Assembly: GCF_023499255.1 (NCBI RefSeq)
Contig: NZ_CP092183.1
Span: 69,501-133,500, forward strand
Direction: 5' to 3'
Length of the DNA stretch: 64,000 nucleotides
From: Couchioplanes caeruleus
Lineage (GTDB): Bacteria > Actinomycetota > Actinomycetes > Mycobacteriales > Micromonosporaceae
Below the pieces are notes generated by a model. The model saw only the letters and a list, made by a program, of their open reading frames with translations, searched no databases and was not told the origin of the DNA. This document shows positions 1 to 10,052 of the stretch, in pieces (position 1 is the first letter of the stretch; every line of letters begins with the position of its first letter). The position numbers were made by a program, and so were the translations under genes.

Positions 1-1718
1 TTGGCCTGCAGCGACTCCTCCATGCGCAGCAGCTTGGCGGTCTCGCCCTCGAGCATCCGGCCGGCCGGGATGCCGGTCCAGGACGCGATGACCTCGGCGA
101 TGTCGTCCGCGCCGACCTCCTCCTTGACCATCGGCGGCTCGGTCTTCTCGTCCTCCGCCTCGGCCGCACTCTCGATCTCGCGCTCGAGGGCGGGGATCTC
201 CTGGTACTGCAGGCGGGAGGCCTTCTCCCACTCGGCGTCGCGCTGGGCGCGCTCGAGCTCGGCGCGGGTCTCGTCGAGCTTCTTCTTCAGCTCACCGACG
301 CGGTTGAGGCCGCCGCGCTCGCGTTCCCACCGGGCGTTGAGGGCGGTCAGCTCCTCCTCGCGGTCGGCGAGGTCGCGCTCAAGCCGCTCGAGCCGGGCGA
401 TCGACGCGGGGTCGGTCTCCTTCTCCAGCGCCAGCTTCTCCACCCGCATCCGGTCGACCTGCCGCTGCAGCTGGTCCAGCTCCACCGGGCGGGAGTCGAT
501 CTCCATGCGCAGCCGGGAGGCGGCCTCGTCGATGAGGTCGATGGCCTTGTCCGGCAGGAACCGGTCGCTGATGTAGCGGTCCGACAGCGCCGCGGCGGCG
601 ACCAGGGCGGCGTCGGTGATCTGGACCCGGTGGTGGGCCTCGTACCGGCCCTTGAGGCCGCGCAGGATGCCGATGGTGTCCTCGACCGTCGGCTCGCCGA
701 CGACGACCGGCTGGAACCGCCGCTCCAGCGCCGGGTCCTTCTCGATGTGCTCGCGGTACTCGTCGAGGGTGGTCGCGCCGACCATGCGCAGTTCACCGCG
801 GGCCAGCATCGGCTTGAGCATGTTGCCGGCGTCCATCGAGCCCTCGCCCTTGCCGGCACCGACGACCGTGTGCAGCTCGTCGAGGAACGTGACGACCTGG
901 CCGTTGGAGTTGCGGATCTCCTCGAGGACGCTCTTGAGGCGCTCCTCGAACTGGCCGCGGTACTGCGCGCCGGCGACCATCGCGCCGAGGTCGAGCGAGA
1001 CGAGCTTCTTGTCGCGCAGGGTCTCCGGGACGTCGCCGGCCACGATGCGCTGGGCGAGGCCCTCGACGATCGCGGTCTTGCCGACGCCGGGCTCACCGAT
1101 CAGGACCGGGTTGTTCTTCGTCCGCCGCGAGAGCACCTGCACGACGCGGCGGATCTCGGCGTCCCGGCCGATCACCGGGTCGATCTTCCCCTCCCGCGCC
1201 TGCGCGGTGAGGTCGACGCTGTACTTCTCCAGCGCCTTGTACGTCTGCTCGGGGTCCTGGTTGGTGACCCGGCGTTCGCCGCCACGCACCGACGGGAACG
1301 CCGCGACCAGCGCCTCCTCGGTGGCGCCGACGTCGTGCAGGACCTTGCCGACCGCACCGCCGACGCGGGCCAGGCCGGCGAGGAGGTGCTCGGTGGAGAC
1401 GTACTCGTCGCCGAGCGGCTTGGCGATCAGTTCGGCCTCGCCGATGGCGTTCACGAACTCGCGGGACAGGCTGGGCTCCGCGGTGCTGGAACCCCGCGCC
1501 GAGGGCTGCTGCTCGACGGCGCGTACGGCGGCGCGGCGGACGTCGGCAGGGTTGGCGCCGACCCCCCGCAGCAGCGCCGGGGCCGTGGAGCCACCGGTGT
1601 CGAGCAGCGACAGGAGCAGGTGCCACGGCTCGACCGTGGCGTGCCCGCGCTGGCTGGCGTTGGCGACCGCGCCGGTGATGACCTCGCGGCTCTTGGTGGT
1701 CAGACGTTCGGCGTTCAT
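1..1718 (-). CDS. clpB: ClpB disaggregase, N-terminal part (cut by window edge)
   Basis: Hexameric AAA+ disaggregase that works with DnaK/DnaJ/GrpE to rescue aggregated proteins in the cytoplasm. Reading from ATG 1718, the Clp_N domain fills about residues 1-145. AAA-1 follows, with Walker A GEPGVGKT at 208-215 and Walker B/DELHT near 280. The coiled-coil middle domain starts around residue 410. About 572 residues are visible; AAA-2 lies beyond the left edge. The start has a strong AGGGGAG ribosome binding site. A HAIR operator upstream places it in the HspR heat-shock regulon together with the dnaK operon in this window. The M-domain between the AAA modules distinguishes it from ClpC and ClpA. 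Confidence 0.96.
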   Translation of the reverse strand, partial: MNAERLTTKSREVITGAVANASQRGHATVEPWHLLLSLLDTGGSTAPALLRGVGANPADVRRAAVRAVEQQPSARGSSTAEPSLSREFVNAIGEAELIAKPLGDEYVSTEHLLAGLARVGGAVGKVLHDVGATEEALVAAFPSVRGGERRVTNQDPEQTYKALEKYSVDLTAQAREGKIDPVIGRDAEIRRVVQVLSRRTKNNPVLIGEPGVGKTAIVEGLAQRIVAGDVPETLRDKKLVSLDLGAMVAGAQYRGQFEERLKSVLEEIRNSNGQVVTFLDELHTVVGAGKGEGSMDAGNMLKPMLARGELRMVGATTLDEYREHIEKDPALERRFQPVVVGEPTVEDTIGILRGLKGRYEAHHRVQITDAALVAAAALSDRYISDRFLPDKAIDLIDEAASRLRMEIDSRPVELDQLQRQVDRMRVEKLALEKETDPASIARLERLERDLADREEELTALNARWERERGGLNRVGELKKKLDETRAELERAQRDAEWEKASRLQYQEIPALEREIESAAEAEDEKTEPPMVKEEVGADDIAEVIASWTGIPAGRMLEGETAKLLRMEESLQA

Positions 1719-1774
1719 GAGCTCCCCTGGTCGGATCTTCGGCGACAGCATCCGAGTGGTTCAGCACTCTCAGA

Positions 1775-1795
1775 CTTGAGCGTATTCCACTCAAC
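1775..1795. promoter_or_regulatory. HAIR operator (HspR binding site) upstream of clpB
   Basis: CTTGAGC-N7-ACTCAAC closely fits the published HspR-associated inverted repeat, CTTGAGT-N7-ACTCAAG. It lies 57 nt upstream of the clpB start, where a repressor would block the promoter. hspR is in this window at 5542-5982. Confidence 0.85.
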
Positions 1796-1886
1796 TCTAG
1801 GTCGGCGAGTCCACCGGCCGGAAAGAGACCTCCGTAACCGGTATCTCCGTGGGCAAAGCCCCCGGACGGCCCGTAGCGTCGCGGCC

Positions 1887-3104
1887 ATGGCCCTGGACAC
1901 CCCGCGGCGTACGCCGCAGCTTGCTCGTGCGCTCCTCCCCCTGGGCCTCGTCTTCCTCGCCGTCGGCATCTCGACCGCCCTGGTCGGCCCGTTCCTGTCG
2001 CTCTTCCTCAGCACGGACGTCGACGCCGGCCCGCTGCAGGTGACGGTCTTCCTCGTGGTCGCGCCGCTGTCCGGCGTCCTCGGCTCCACGCTCATCGGGC
2101 GGCTGTCGGACCGGCGGCCGATCCGGCGGGCGCTGCTCATCGGCGGTGCGCTGGCCGGCATGACCGGCTGCGCGTTCACCGCCGTCGTGCGGGACTACTG
2201 GGTGCTGCTCGGGCTCACCGTCACGGCCATCGCCGTCGCCAACTCACTCTTCCCGCAATCCTTCGCGTACGCCCGTCAGGTGCTCGAACGTGACGCGCCG
2301 GAACGGTCGGCGATGGGCATCAGCGCGCTGCGTACCGTCTTCTCCCTGGCCTGGGTGGCCGGGCCGCCGCTGGCCGCCTTTCTGCTCGACGCCGGAGGCT
2401 TCACCTGGGTGTACGGCGGCGCCGCCGTCATGTACGCCGTCGCCGCCGCGGTCGGCCTTCTCTGGCTTCGCGAGGTGGGGCCGCCCGCCGCCACGGCCAC
2501 CGAGCCCTCCGGCGACGGCACCGACCCGGAACCGCTGGAGACGCCCCGGTGGACGCTGCTGCTCACGGCCACCGCGTTCACGCTGATGCAGACGCCGCTG
2601 ACCCTGGCCGTGCAGGCGCTGCCGCTGTTCATCAGCACCGACCTGGGCGGGGACGTCTCGGACGCCGGCCTCGTCCTGGGCCTCTGCGCGGCGCTGGAGA
2701 TCCCGCTCATGCTCGGGGTCGGCGCCCTCTCGACGCGGCTGCCGCTGCGGCTGATGGTCTTCGCCGGTGCCGCGTTCGGGGTCGTGTACTACGCGACGGT
2801 CGCGGTGAGCACCAGCGTGTGGTGGCTCGTCGGGGCGCAGCTGTTCAACGCGCTGTTCATCGCGGCGGTGGGGGCGCTCGGGATCACGTACATGCAGGAC
2901 ATGCTGCCGCGGCACCCCGGGCGGGCGACGACGCTGTTCACCAACTCGTTCCCGCTGGGTGCCATGCTCGCCGGGCCGCTGTTCGGCCTCGCCCAGCACT
3001 TCGGCTACCGGCTCGCGTACTGGATGTGCACCGGGCTGTGCGCGGCCGGGTTGCTCCTGCTCGCCCTGGTCCGGCAGCGGCGGGTCACGGGCGCAGCCGG
3101 GTAG
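1887..3104 (+). CDS. MFS efflux transporter, sugar-efflux (SET)-like
   Basis: A 405-residue membrane protein with two six-helix halves separated by an acidic/proline loop near residues 200-220, the standard major facilitator layout. The conserved loop-2/3 motif reads GRLSDRRPIRR, just after the second helix. Overall it looks like the sugar-efflux transporter branch of the MFS (SetA/SetB-like), but the substrate cannot be read from the sequence. The start ATG 1887 places the N-terminus a few residues before helix 1. The gene diverges from clpB and is followed 18 nt later by the TrkA-C/antiporter pair, though a functional link is not evident. Confidence 0.82.
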   Translation: MALDTPRRTPQLARALLPLGLVFLAVGISTALVGPFLSLFLSTDVDAGPLQVTVFLVVAPLSGVLGSTLIGRLSDRRPIRRALLIGGALAGMTGCAFTAVVRDYWVLLGLTVTAIAVANSLFPQSFAYARQVLERDAPERSAMGISALRTVFSLAWVAGPPLAAFLLDAGGFTWVYGGAAVMYAVAAAVGLLWLREVGPPAATATEPSGDGTDPEPLETPRWTLLLTATAFTLMQTPLTLAVQALPLFISTDLGGDVSDAGLVLGLCAALEIPLMLGVGALSTRLPLRLMVFAGAAFGVVYYATVAVSTSVWWLVGAQLFNALFIAAVGALGITYMQDMLPRHPGRATTLFTNSFPLGAMLAGPLFGLAQHFGYRLAYWMCTGLCAAGLLLLALVRQRRVTGAAG

Positions 3105-3122
3105 ATCCGTTACCGTGGAACG

Positions 3123-3620
3123 GTGCGCGTACGGGTAGAGCAGACTCCACTTCCGGGCATCGGCGTCCGTCACGACCTGGTGACGTCCTCGGGCCGTACG
3201 GTCGGCGTGGTCTCACATCGCAACGGCCGCCGCGACCTGGTGCTGTACGACGTCGACGACCCCGACGCGTGCCTCGCCGCGATACCGCTCACCGACGACG
3301 AGGCGGAGGCGCTCGCCGACGTCCTCGGCGCCTCGCTGATGCTGGGCCAGCTCTCCGGCCTGCGTCAGCAGGCCGCGGGCCTGCTCACCGAGCAGGTCGC
3401 ACTGCCCGCGGGCTCGCCGTTCGTCGGCCGCCGCCTGGGTGACACCAAGGCCCGTACCCGGACGAGCGCGTCGATCGTCGCGGTCCTGCGCGACCGCGAG
3501 GTCATCGCGTCGCCGGGCCCGTCGTTCGTCTTCGAGGCGAACGACGTGGTGGTCGCTGTCGGCACCCGCCAGGGCCTGGACGGCGTCACCGCCATCCTCG
3601 CCGGCGACCACGGCGACTGA
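3123..3620 (+). CDS. TrkA-C domain regulatory subunit of a cation/proton antiporter
   Basis: A 165-residue soluble protein. Residues about 80-160 form a TrkA-C (RCK-C) ligand-binding domain, ending with the characteristic stretch around FEANDVVVAVGT. The N-terminal half resembles KhtT-type subunits. Such proteins gate a partner K+/H+ antiporter in response to a cytoplasmic ligand. The partner starts 8 nt downstream, so the two form a KhtT/KhtU-like pair. The start is GTG 3123, 18 nt after the MFS gene. No membrane segment is visible. Confidence 0.85.
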   Translation: MRVRVEQTPLPGIGVRHDLVTSSGRTVGVVSHRNGRRDLVLYDVDDPDACLAAIPLTDDEAEALADVLGASLMLGQLSGLRQQAAGLLTEQVALPAGSPFVGRRLGDTKARTRTSASIVAVLRDREVIASPGPSFVFEANDVVVAVGTRQGLDGVTAILAGDHGD

Positions 3621-3628
3621 GCCGGCTT

Positions 3629-4834
3629 GTGCACGGCACGACGATTCTCCTCATCGAGGTCGGCGCGCTCCTCTTCGCGCTGGGCATGCTCGGCCGCCTG
3701 GGCCGGCGCGTCGGGCTCTCCCCGATCCCGCTGTACCTGCTCGCCGGGCTCGCCTTCGGGCACGGCGGCCTGATCCCGCTCTCGGCGAGCGAGGAGTTCA
3801 TCGAGATCGGCGCCGAGATCGGCGTGATCCTGCTGCTGGTGATGCTCGGGCTGGAGTATTCGGCGAGCGAGCTCGTCGGCAACCTGCGCTCGGCCGCGCC
3901 CGCCGGCCTCATCGACGCGCTGCTCAACGCGGTGCCGGGCGCCGGCTTCGCGCTGCTGCTGGGCTGGGGCTGGCAGGCGGCGCTGGTGCTGGCCGGCATC
4001 ACCTGGGTCTCGTCGTCCGGCGTGATCGCCAAGGTGCTCGCCGACCTGGGCCGGCTCGGTAACCGCGAGACGCCGGTCATCCTCTCCGTGCTGGTCATCG
4101 AGGACCTGGCGATGGCCTTCTACCTGCCGCTGGTCACCGCCGTCCTGGCCGGCGCCGGCCTGCTCGGCGGGGTGAAGGCGCTGGCGGTCGCGGTGCTCAC
4201 GGTGATCGCCGTCCTGGTCGCGGCGATCCGGTACGGCCACGCCATCTCGAGCTTCATGTCGGTCAAGGACGCCGAGGCGCTGCTGCTCAGCGTTCTGGGC
4301 CTCACCCTGTTCGTCGCGGGAGTCGCCGCCGAGCTGCAGGTCTCCGCCGCGGTGGGCGCCTTCCTGGTGGGCATCGCGCTCTCCGGCGAACTGGCGCACA
4401 GCGCCGTCCAGATGCTCTCGCCGCTGCGCGACCTGTTCGCCGCGGTGTTCTTCGTCTTCTTCGGGCTCTCCACGGATCCCGCCGCGATGCCGCCGGTGCT
4501 GCTGCCCGCCCTCGGGCTCGCGCTGCTCACGATGCTCACCAAGGTCGGCACCGGCATCCTCGCCGCCCGCCGGTCCGGTATCGCCCTGCCCGGTCAGGTC
4601 CGCGCCGGGCTCGCCCTGATGCCCCGCGGCGAGTTCTCGATCGTCATCGCGGGCCTGGCCGTGGCGAGCGGCGTCGAGCCCGGGCTGGCCCCGCTCGCGA
4701 CCGCGTACGTGCTGATCACCGTGGTCAGCGGGCCGCTGCTCGCCCGGCTGCCCGACTACACCTGGTTCAAGAAGTTCGTCCGGCGGCGGATGGCGGTCAG
4801 CCGTACGGCCGAGCCGCTGCCCGCAACCGACTGA
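3629..4834 (+). CDS. Cation/proton antiporter, KefB/KhtU (CPA2) family
   Basis: A 401-residue integral membrane protein with about 12 hydrophobic segments and the Na+/H+ exchanger fold of the CPA2 family. Conserved features include the helix breaks around VIEDLAMAF (residues about 153-161) and the RGEFSIVIAG segment near residue 333. It probably exports K+ (or another monovalent cation) in exchange for H+ across the cytoplasmic membrane, gated by the TrkA-C protein encoded 8 nt upstream. It lacks its own C-terminal RCK domain, which fits a two-protein channel/regulator arrangement. The start GTG 3629 is the first in frame after the upstream stop. Confidence 0.88.
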   Translation: MHGTTILLIEVGALLFALGMLGRLGRRVGLSPIPLYLLAGLAFGHGGLIPLSASEEFIEIGAEIGVILLLVMLGLEYSASELVGNLRSAAPAGLIDALLNAVPGAGFALLLGWGWQAALVLAGITWVSSSGVIAKVLADLGRLGNRETPVILSVLVIEDLAMAFYLPLVTAVLAGAGLLGGVKALAVAVLTVIAVLVAAIRYGHAISSFMSVKDAEALLLSVLGLTLFVAGVAAELQVSAAVGAFLVGIALSGELAHSAVQMLSPLRDLFAAVFFVFFGLSTDPAAMPPVLLPALGLALLTMLTKVGTGILAARRSGIALPGQVRAGLALMPRGEFSIVIAGLAVASGVEPGLAPLATAYVLITVVSGPLLARLPDYTWFKKFVRRRMAVSRTAEPLPATD

Positions 4835-4861
4835 CCAGGCAACTTCCAGACTGCTCAAGGT

Positions 4862-4873
4862 TACTGACCAGTA
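4862..4873. promoter_or_regulatory. Short inverted repeat, possible operator
   Basis: TACTG-AC-CAGTA lies in the 217-bp gap between the antiporter gene and the gene at 5052. Similar short inverted repeats are often TetR-family operators in actinobacteria. No regulator gene is adjacent, so the assignment is tentative. Confidence 0.3.
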
Positions 4874-5025
4874 TCTGAAAGTGATACACCATCACTTCCG
4901 CCGGCTCGTGGATCGCGCTAACGTGTCGCCGCGACAACATCGTGTTATCGGGGCGACCAGCGACGCGGCGGAACGAGGGGGCTCTCCACCGCAGGCGCGG
5001 GCCCGGTGCCGGAGGAGGACGGCGA

Positions 5026-5055
5026 ATGAATCAGCGTGACGAGGCGGCATCGTGA
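5026..5055 (+). CDS. Possible 9-residue leader peptide overlapping the next gene
   Basis: ATG 5026 follows an excellent GGAGGAGGAC ribosome site and opens a frame encoding MNQRDEAAS. Its TGA overlaps the GTG start of the downstream gene (GTGA at 5052-5055). The downstream GTG has only a weak GAGG of its own. This pattern fits translational coupling through a short upstream peptide. It could also be an accident of an alternative start; conservation has not been tested. Confidence 0.35.
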   Translation: MNQRDEAAS

Positions 5056-5498
5056 CCGTGCGCGAGTCGACGTTCTTCGGGTTCACGAACCCGGTCGACC
5101 CGAGGCCGGAGGAGCTGCAGGCCTGGGCGTACCACCCGGAGGCCGTGCCGCTGGACAGCATGCCGTCCGACTGGGACCTGCTCATCTCGGGTGACGTGCT
5201 GGCGCCGACGCTGTTCGAGCTGGCCATGGACCGGCAGTGCCCGGCCCGCCGGTTCGCCCAGCACTGCATGTACATCTACGCGGCGGACGGCGTCCGCCCC
5301 AACGCGTCCTCGCAGCGCAAGCGCCGCCTGAAGAAGTACGTGGAGCGCGCCGAGGAGGTCGGCGACGAGCCGATGTCCATCTGGGCGCACAACTGCCGGG
5401 TGCTGATGACCCGGCCCGAGCTGTTCGACTACGAGGACTGGATCGAGGGTGGCCTCGTCCGGCACCCGCGCCGCCTGGCGCTCTTCGGCCGCCGCTGA
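5052..5498 (+). CDS. Conserved actinobacterial hypothetical protein
   Basis: A 148-residue soluble protein whose family I do not recognise. It has no signal peptide or membrane segment. It opens with a proline/acidic stretch, and residues 80-105 hold a basic helix rich in Arg/Lys (SSQRKRRLKKYVERAEE). Three cysteines (near 62, 71 and 116) are too spread for an obvious zinc site. GTG 5052 is preceded by a possible leader peptide. A strong bidirectional hairpin separates it from hspR. Confidence 0.8.
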   Translation: MTVRESTFFGFTNPVDPRPEELQAWAYHPEAVPLDSMPSDWDLLISGDVLAPTLFELAMDRQCPARRFAQHCMYIYAADGVRPNASSQRKRRLKKYVERAEEVGDEPMSIWAHNCRVLMTRPELFDYEDWIEGGLVRHPRRLALFGRR

Positions 5499-5511
5499 AC
5501 CGCTGAACGAG

Positions 5512-5539
5512 GCCGCCGGTGCTCGCGAGCACCGGCGGC
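5512..5539. terminator. Bidirectional hairpin between convergent genes
   Basis: A perfect 14-bp inverted repeat with no loop excess (GCCGCCGGTGCTCG and its complement) lies between the stop of the gene at 5052 and the stop of hspR. It is GC-rich and followed by TTCTACTTGT, so it can end transcription from both sides. Confidence 0.75.
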
Positions 5540-5541
5540 TT

Positions 5542-5982
5542 CTACTTGTCCCCTGAGCGGCGGGGTCGCCACACCACGAGAGCCGTCGACGGGCGGTCCT
5601 GGCGGACCAGGTCGCGGCGCGGGTACGGCCCCACCGCCTCGAGCTGAGCGATCCGCCGGTACGCGTCGTCGAGCTGGGACTCCAGCCGGGCGACCCGCTC
5701 CTGCAGCTCGCCCACGAGCTGCTCGAGGCCGATGATCCGCTTGATCCCGGCGAGGTTGACGCCCTCCTCCTGGCTCAGCTTCTGCACCTCGCGCAGCAGG
5801 GCGACGTCACGCTCGCTGTACCGCCGGCCCCCGCCGCCGGCCCGCCCCGCCTGCACCAGGCCGAGCCGGTCGTACTGGCGCAGGGTCTGCGGGTGCATCC
5901 CGGCCAGCTTCGCCGCGACGGAGATGATCAGGACCTTCGCGTCGGAGGCCCGCTCCACCGAGATGTTGATCTCTTCGTACAT
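5542..5982 (-). CDS. hspR: HspR, MerR-family heat-shock repressor
   Basis: A 146-residue MerR-type repressor. The winged helix-turn-helix occupies about residues 17-85, including a MHPQTLRQYDRLGLV recognition segment. A coiled coil follows (about 88-115), then a basic tail. HspR binds HAIR sites and, with DnaK as co-repressor, shuts off the dnaK operon and clpB in actinobacteria. It is the last gene of dnaK-grpE-dnaJ-hspR, 31 nt after dnaJ, as in Streptomyces and Mycobacterium. Both predicted operators are present in this window, at 1775 and 9898. Confidence 0.95.
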   Translation of the reverse strand: MYEEINISVERASDAKVLIISVAAKLAGMHPQTLRQYDRLGLVQAGRAGGGGRRYSERDVALLREVQKLSQEEGVNLAGIKRIIGLEQLVGELQERVARLESQLDDAYRRIAQLEAVGPYPRRDLVRQDRPSTALVVWRPRRSGDK

Positions 5983-6013
5983 GCCACCTCCCGAAGGTGT
6001 CCCGTGCGGGCGA

Positions 6014-7198
6014 TTATCCCCGGCGCAGCCGCGCCTCGATACGCCCGCGCTCCGCCTGCGGCGTCAACTTCGCGAACTGCTCGAGCGCGTCCCGCGCCTC
6101 GCCGGAGACGCCGGCCGGGACCTGCACCTCGACGGTGACCAGCAGATCGCCGGCCTGGCCGTCGCGGCGCTGCACACCCTTACCCCGGGCCCGCAACTTG
6201 CGACCGCTGGGCGTGCCCGGCGGCACCCGCAGGGTCACCGGCGCGTCCAGCGTCGGCACCCGCAGGTCAGTGCCGAGCACCGCCTCCGCGAACGTGATCG
6301 CCACCGTCAGCGTGATGTCGTCGCCGACGCGGCCGAACAGGTCGTCCGGGCGTACGCGGACCTGCACGTACAGGTCGCCGGCCGGACCACCGCGCTCACC
6401 CGGCTCGCCCCGGCCGCTGAGCCGGATCCGCTGTCCGTCGGCGACGCCGGCGGGGAAGCGGACGTTGATCGTGCGGTTCTTGGTGACCCCGCCCGTACCG
6501 CGGCACTCCGGGCACTTCTCGTCGACGATCGTGCCCGCGCCCTGACATTCCCGGCAGGGCTCCGAGAAGCTGAACGAACCCTGGTTGCGGGAGAGCAGGC
6601 CCGAGCCGTGGCACTGCGGGCAGGTGCGCGGCTGGGTGCCGGGCTTCGCCCCGTTGCCGTGGCAGGTGTCGCAGACGCCCGGCGAGCGCAGCGTCAGCGG
6701 CAGGGTCGTGCCCTTGACGGCGTGCGCGAAGTCGAGCGTCACCTCGGCCTCGACGTCGCGGCCCCGCTGCGGCCCGCGACGCCCCGGTCCGCCGGCGCCA
6801 CCGCCGGAGAAGATCGAGCTGAAGATGTCGGAGAAGCCGGCGCCACCGAACCGGCGGTCGCCGGCACCCGAGCCCGCTCCGGCGCCGCTGAACCCGCCGA
6901 ACAGGTCCGACGGGTCGAACTGCGCCCCGCCCGGGCGGGCGCCCCGGCGGAACGCGCCCGAGCCGAACAGCGAGCGCATCTCGTCGTACTCTTTGCGCTT
7001 CTTGTCGTCGGAGAGCACGTCGTACGCCTCGGACGCGGCCTTGAACCGCTCCTCGGCCTCGTTGTTGCCGGGGTTGCGGTCCGGGTGGTTCTCCCGGGCC
7101 AGCTTCCGGTACGCCTTCTTGATCTCATCGGCGGAGGCGGACTTGCCCACCCCGAGAACGGCGTAGAAGTCCTTCTCCAGCCAGTCCTTCGAACTCAT
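6014..7198 (-). CDS. dnaJ: DnaJ (Hsp40) co-chaperone
   Basis: A 394-residue type-I J protein. The J domain (residues about 8-72) holds HPD at 38-40, followed by a Gly/Phe-rich linker. Four CxxCxGxG-type zinc motifs lie between about 175 and 240, then the C-terminal substrate-binding domains. It stimulates DnaK ATPase and delivers unfolded clients. I start it at ATG 7198 because AGGAGGAGGTGG sits directly upstream; an in-frame GTG at 7207 falls inside that ribosome site. It lies between grpE and hspR in the heat-shock operon. Confidence 0.96.
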   Translation of the reverse strand: MSSKDWLEKDFYAVLGVGKSASADEIKKAYRKLARENHPDRNPGNNEAEERFKAASEAYDVLSDDKKRKEYDEMRSLFGSGAFRRGARPGGAQFDPSDLFGGFSGAGAGSGAGDRRFGGAGFSDIFSSIFSGGGAGGPGRRGPQRGRDVEAEVTLDFAHAVKGTTLPLTLRSPGVCDTCHGNGAKPGTQPRTCPQCHGSGLLSRNQGSFSFSEPCRECQGAGTIVDEKCPECRGTGGVTKNRTINVRFPAGVADGQRIRLSGRGEPGERGGPAGDLYVQVRVRPDDLFGRVGDDITLTVAITFAEAVLGTDLRVPTLDAPVTLRVPPGTPSGRKLRARGKGVQRRDGQAGDLLVTVEVQVPAGVSGEARDALEQFAKLTPQAERGRIEARLRRG

Positions 7199-7310
7199 CC
7201 GCCCCACCTCCTCCTATGGATGCAACGCCTGTCGAGTCCTGTCCTGGGCGGCGGGTGGAGCGGTCGGACGGGAGTCCCGCCCACCTGCCGGTGGGCGGGA
7301 CGGGACATCG

Positions 7311-7954
7311 TCATGCGGGGTCGGCGACCGCGACCATCGCGGGCCGCAACAGCCGCTCGCCGAGGGTGTAACCGCGGCGCATGACCTCGACGCAGGTCGG
7401 CTCGGTGACGTCGGCCGCCGTCAGGTGCGCGACCGCCTCGTGGCGGGTGGGATCGAACGCGTCGCCCTTCTCGCCGAAGGCCGCCAGGCCCAGCTTGCCG
7501 ACCACCGCGCCCAGCGACTCCGCGACCGCGGCGAACGGCCCGACCAGGTCGCCGTGCTCGCGCGCCCGGTCGATGTCGTCCAGCACCGGCAGCAGCGCGG
7601 TGAGCACCGCGCCGGTCGTCTGCTCGGCCGCCGCGCTGCGGTCGCGGTCGACGCGCTTGCGGTAGTTCGCGTACTCGGCTGTCACCCGCTGCAGGTCGCG
7701 GGTGCGTTCCTCCAGCTCGGTGCGTAGCGCCTCGAGCTCGGCGCCGAGACCCGGCGTCGTGTGCCCCTCGTCCTCCGGCTCCTCGGCGGCGCGGTGCGCG
7801 CCGCCCCTGGACTCCGTCGACTCCCGGGGCTGCTCGTCGGCCTGCTCCTCGGGCTCCTTGGCCACCGTGGTGTCCTCACCGTTCATGTTGATCTTGCGGC
7901 GATTCCGGATGACGACGCGTTCGGTCGCCTGAGCGTCCCCGTCGTCCGTCCGGC

Positions 7955-7958
<4 letters not shown>
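7311..7958 (-). CDS. grpE: GrpE nucleotide exchange factor for DnaK
   Basis: A 215-residue protein with an acidic disordered N-terminus (about 25-70), a long coiled coil (about 75-115) and the C-terminal beta domain ending in the conserved [21 protein letters not shown] region. It releases ADP from DnaK. The GTG start overlaps the dnaK stop by 4 nt (GTGA at 7955-7958), so translation is coupled. The gap to dnaJ is 112 nt. Confidence 0.96.
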
Positions 7959-9838
<1,880 letters not shown>

Positions 9839-9897
9839 GTTCGCTTCCTCGCTTCTAACCGGGTCCTTGCTGGTGTGATGCAAGCTTCGGGTCTCAA

Positions 9898-9918
9898 GTT
9901 GAGTGGACCGGACTCAAT
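9898..9918. promoter_or_regulatory. HAIR operator upstream of dnaK
   Basis: GTTGAGT-N7-ACTCAAT matches the HspR operator with N7 spacing. It lies 60 nt upstream of the dnaK start, almost the same distance as at clpB. An extra half-site (CTTGAGT at 9951-9957) lies nearby. The site is in the divergent region between dnaK and the GTPase gene at 10053. Confidence 0.85.
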
Positions 9919-10052
9919 GATGCCACGGGATCACCAGTCCGCAAGTCGAACTTGAGTCAACCCGGCGCAACTTGTGCGTCGAAGGTCCCTGTCCGGTCAC
10001 GACGGGTGGGGTACCTGTTGTCTGCGATGCATAGATCGGGCACGCTTTACCC

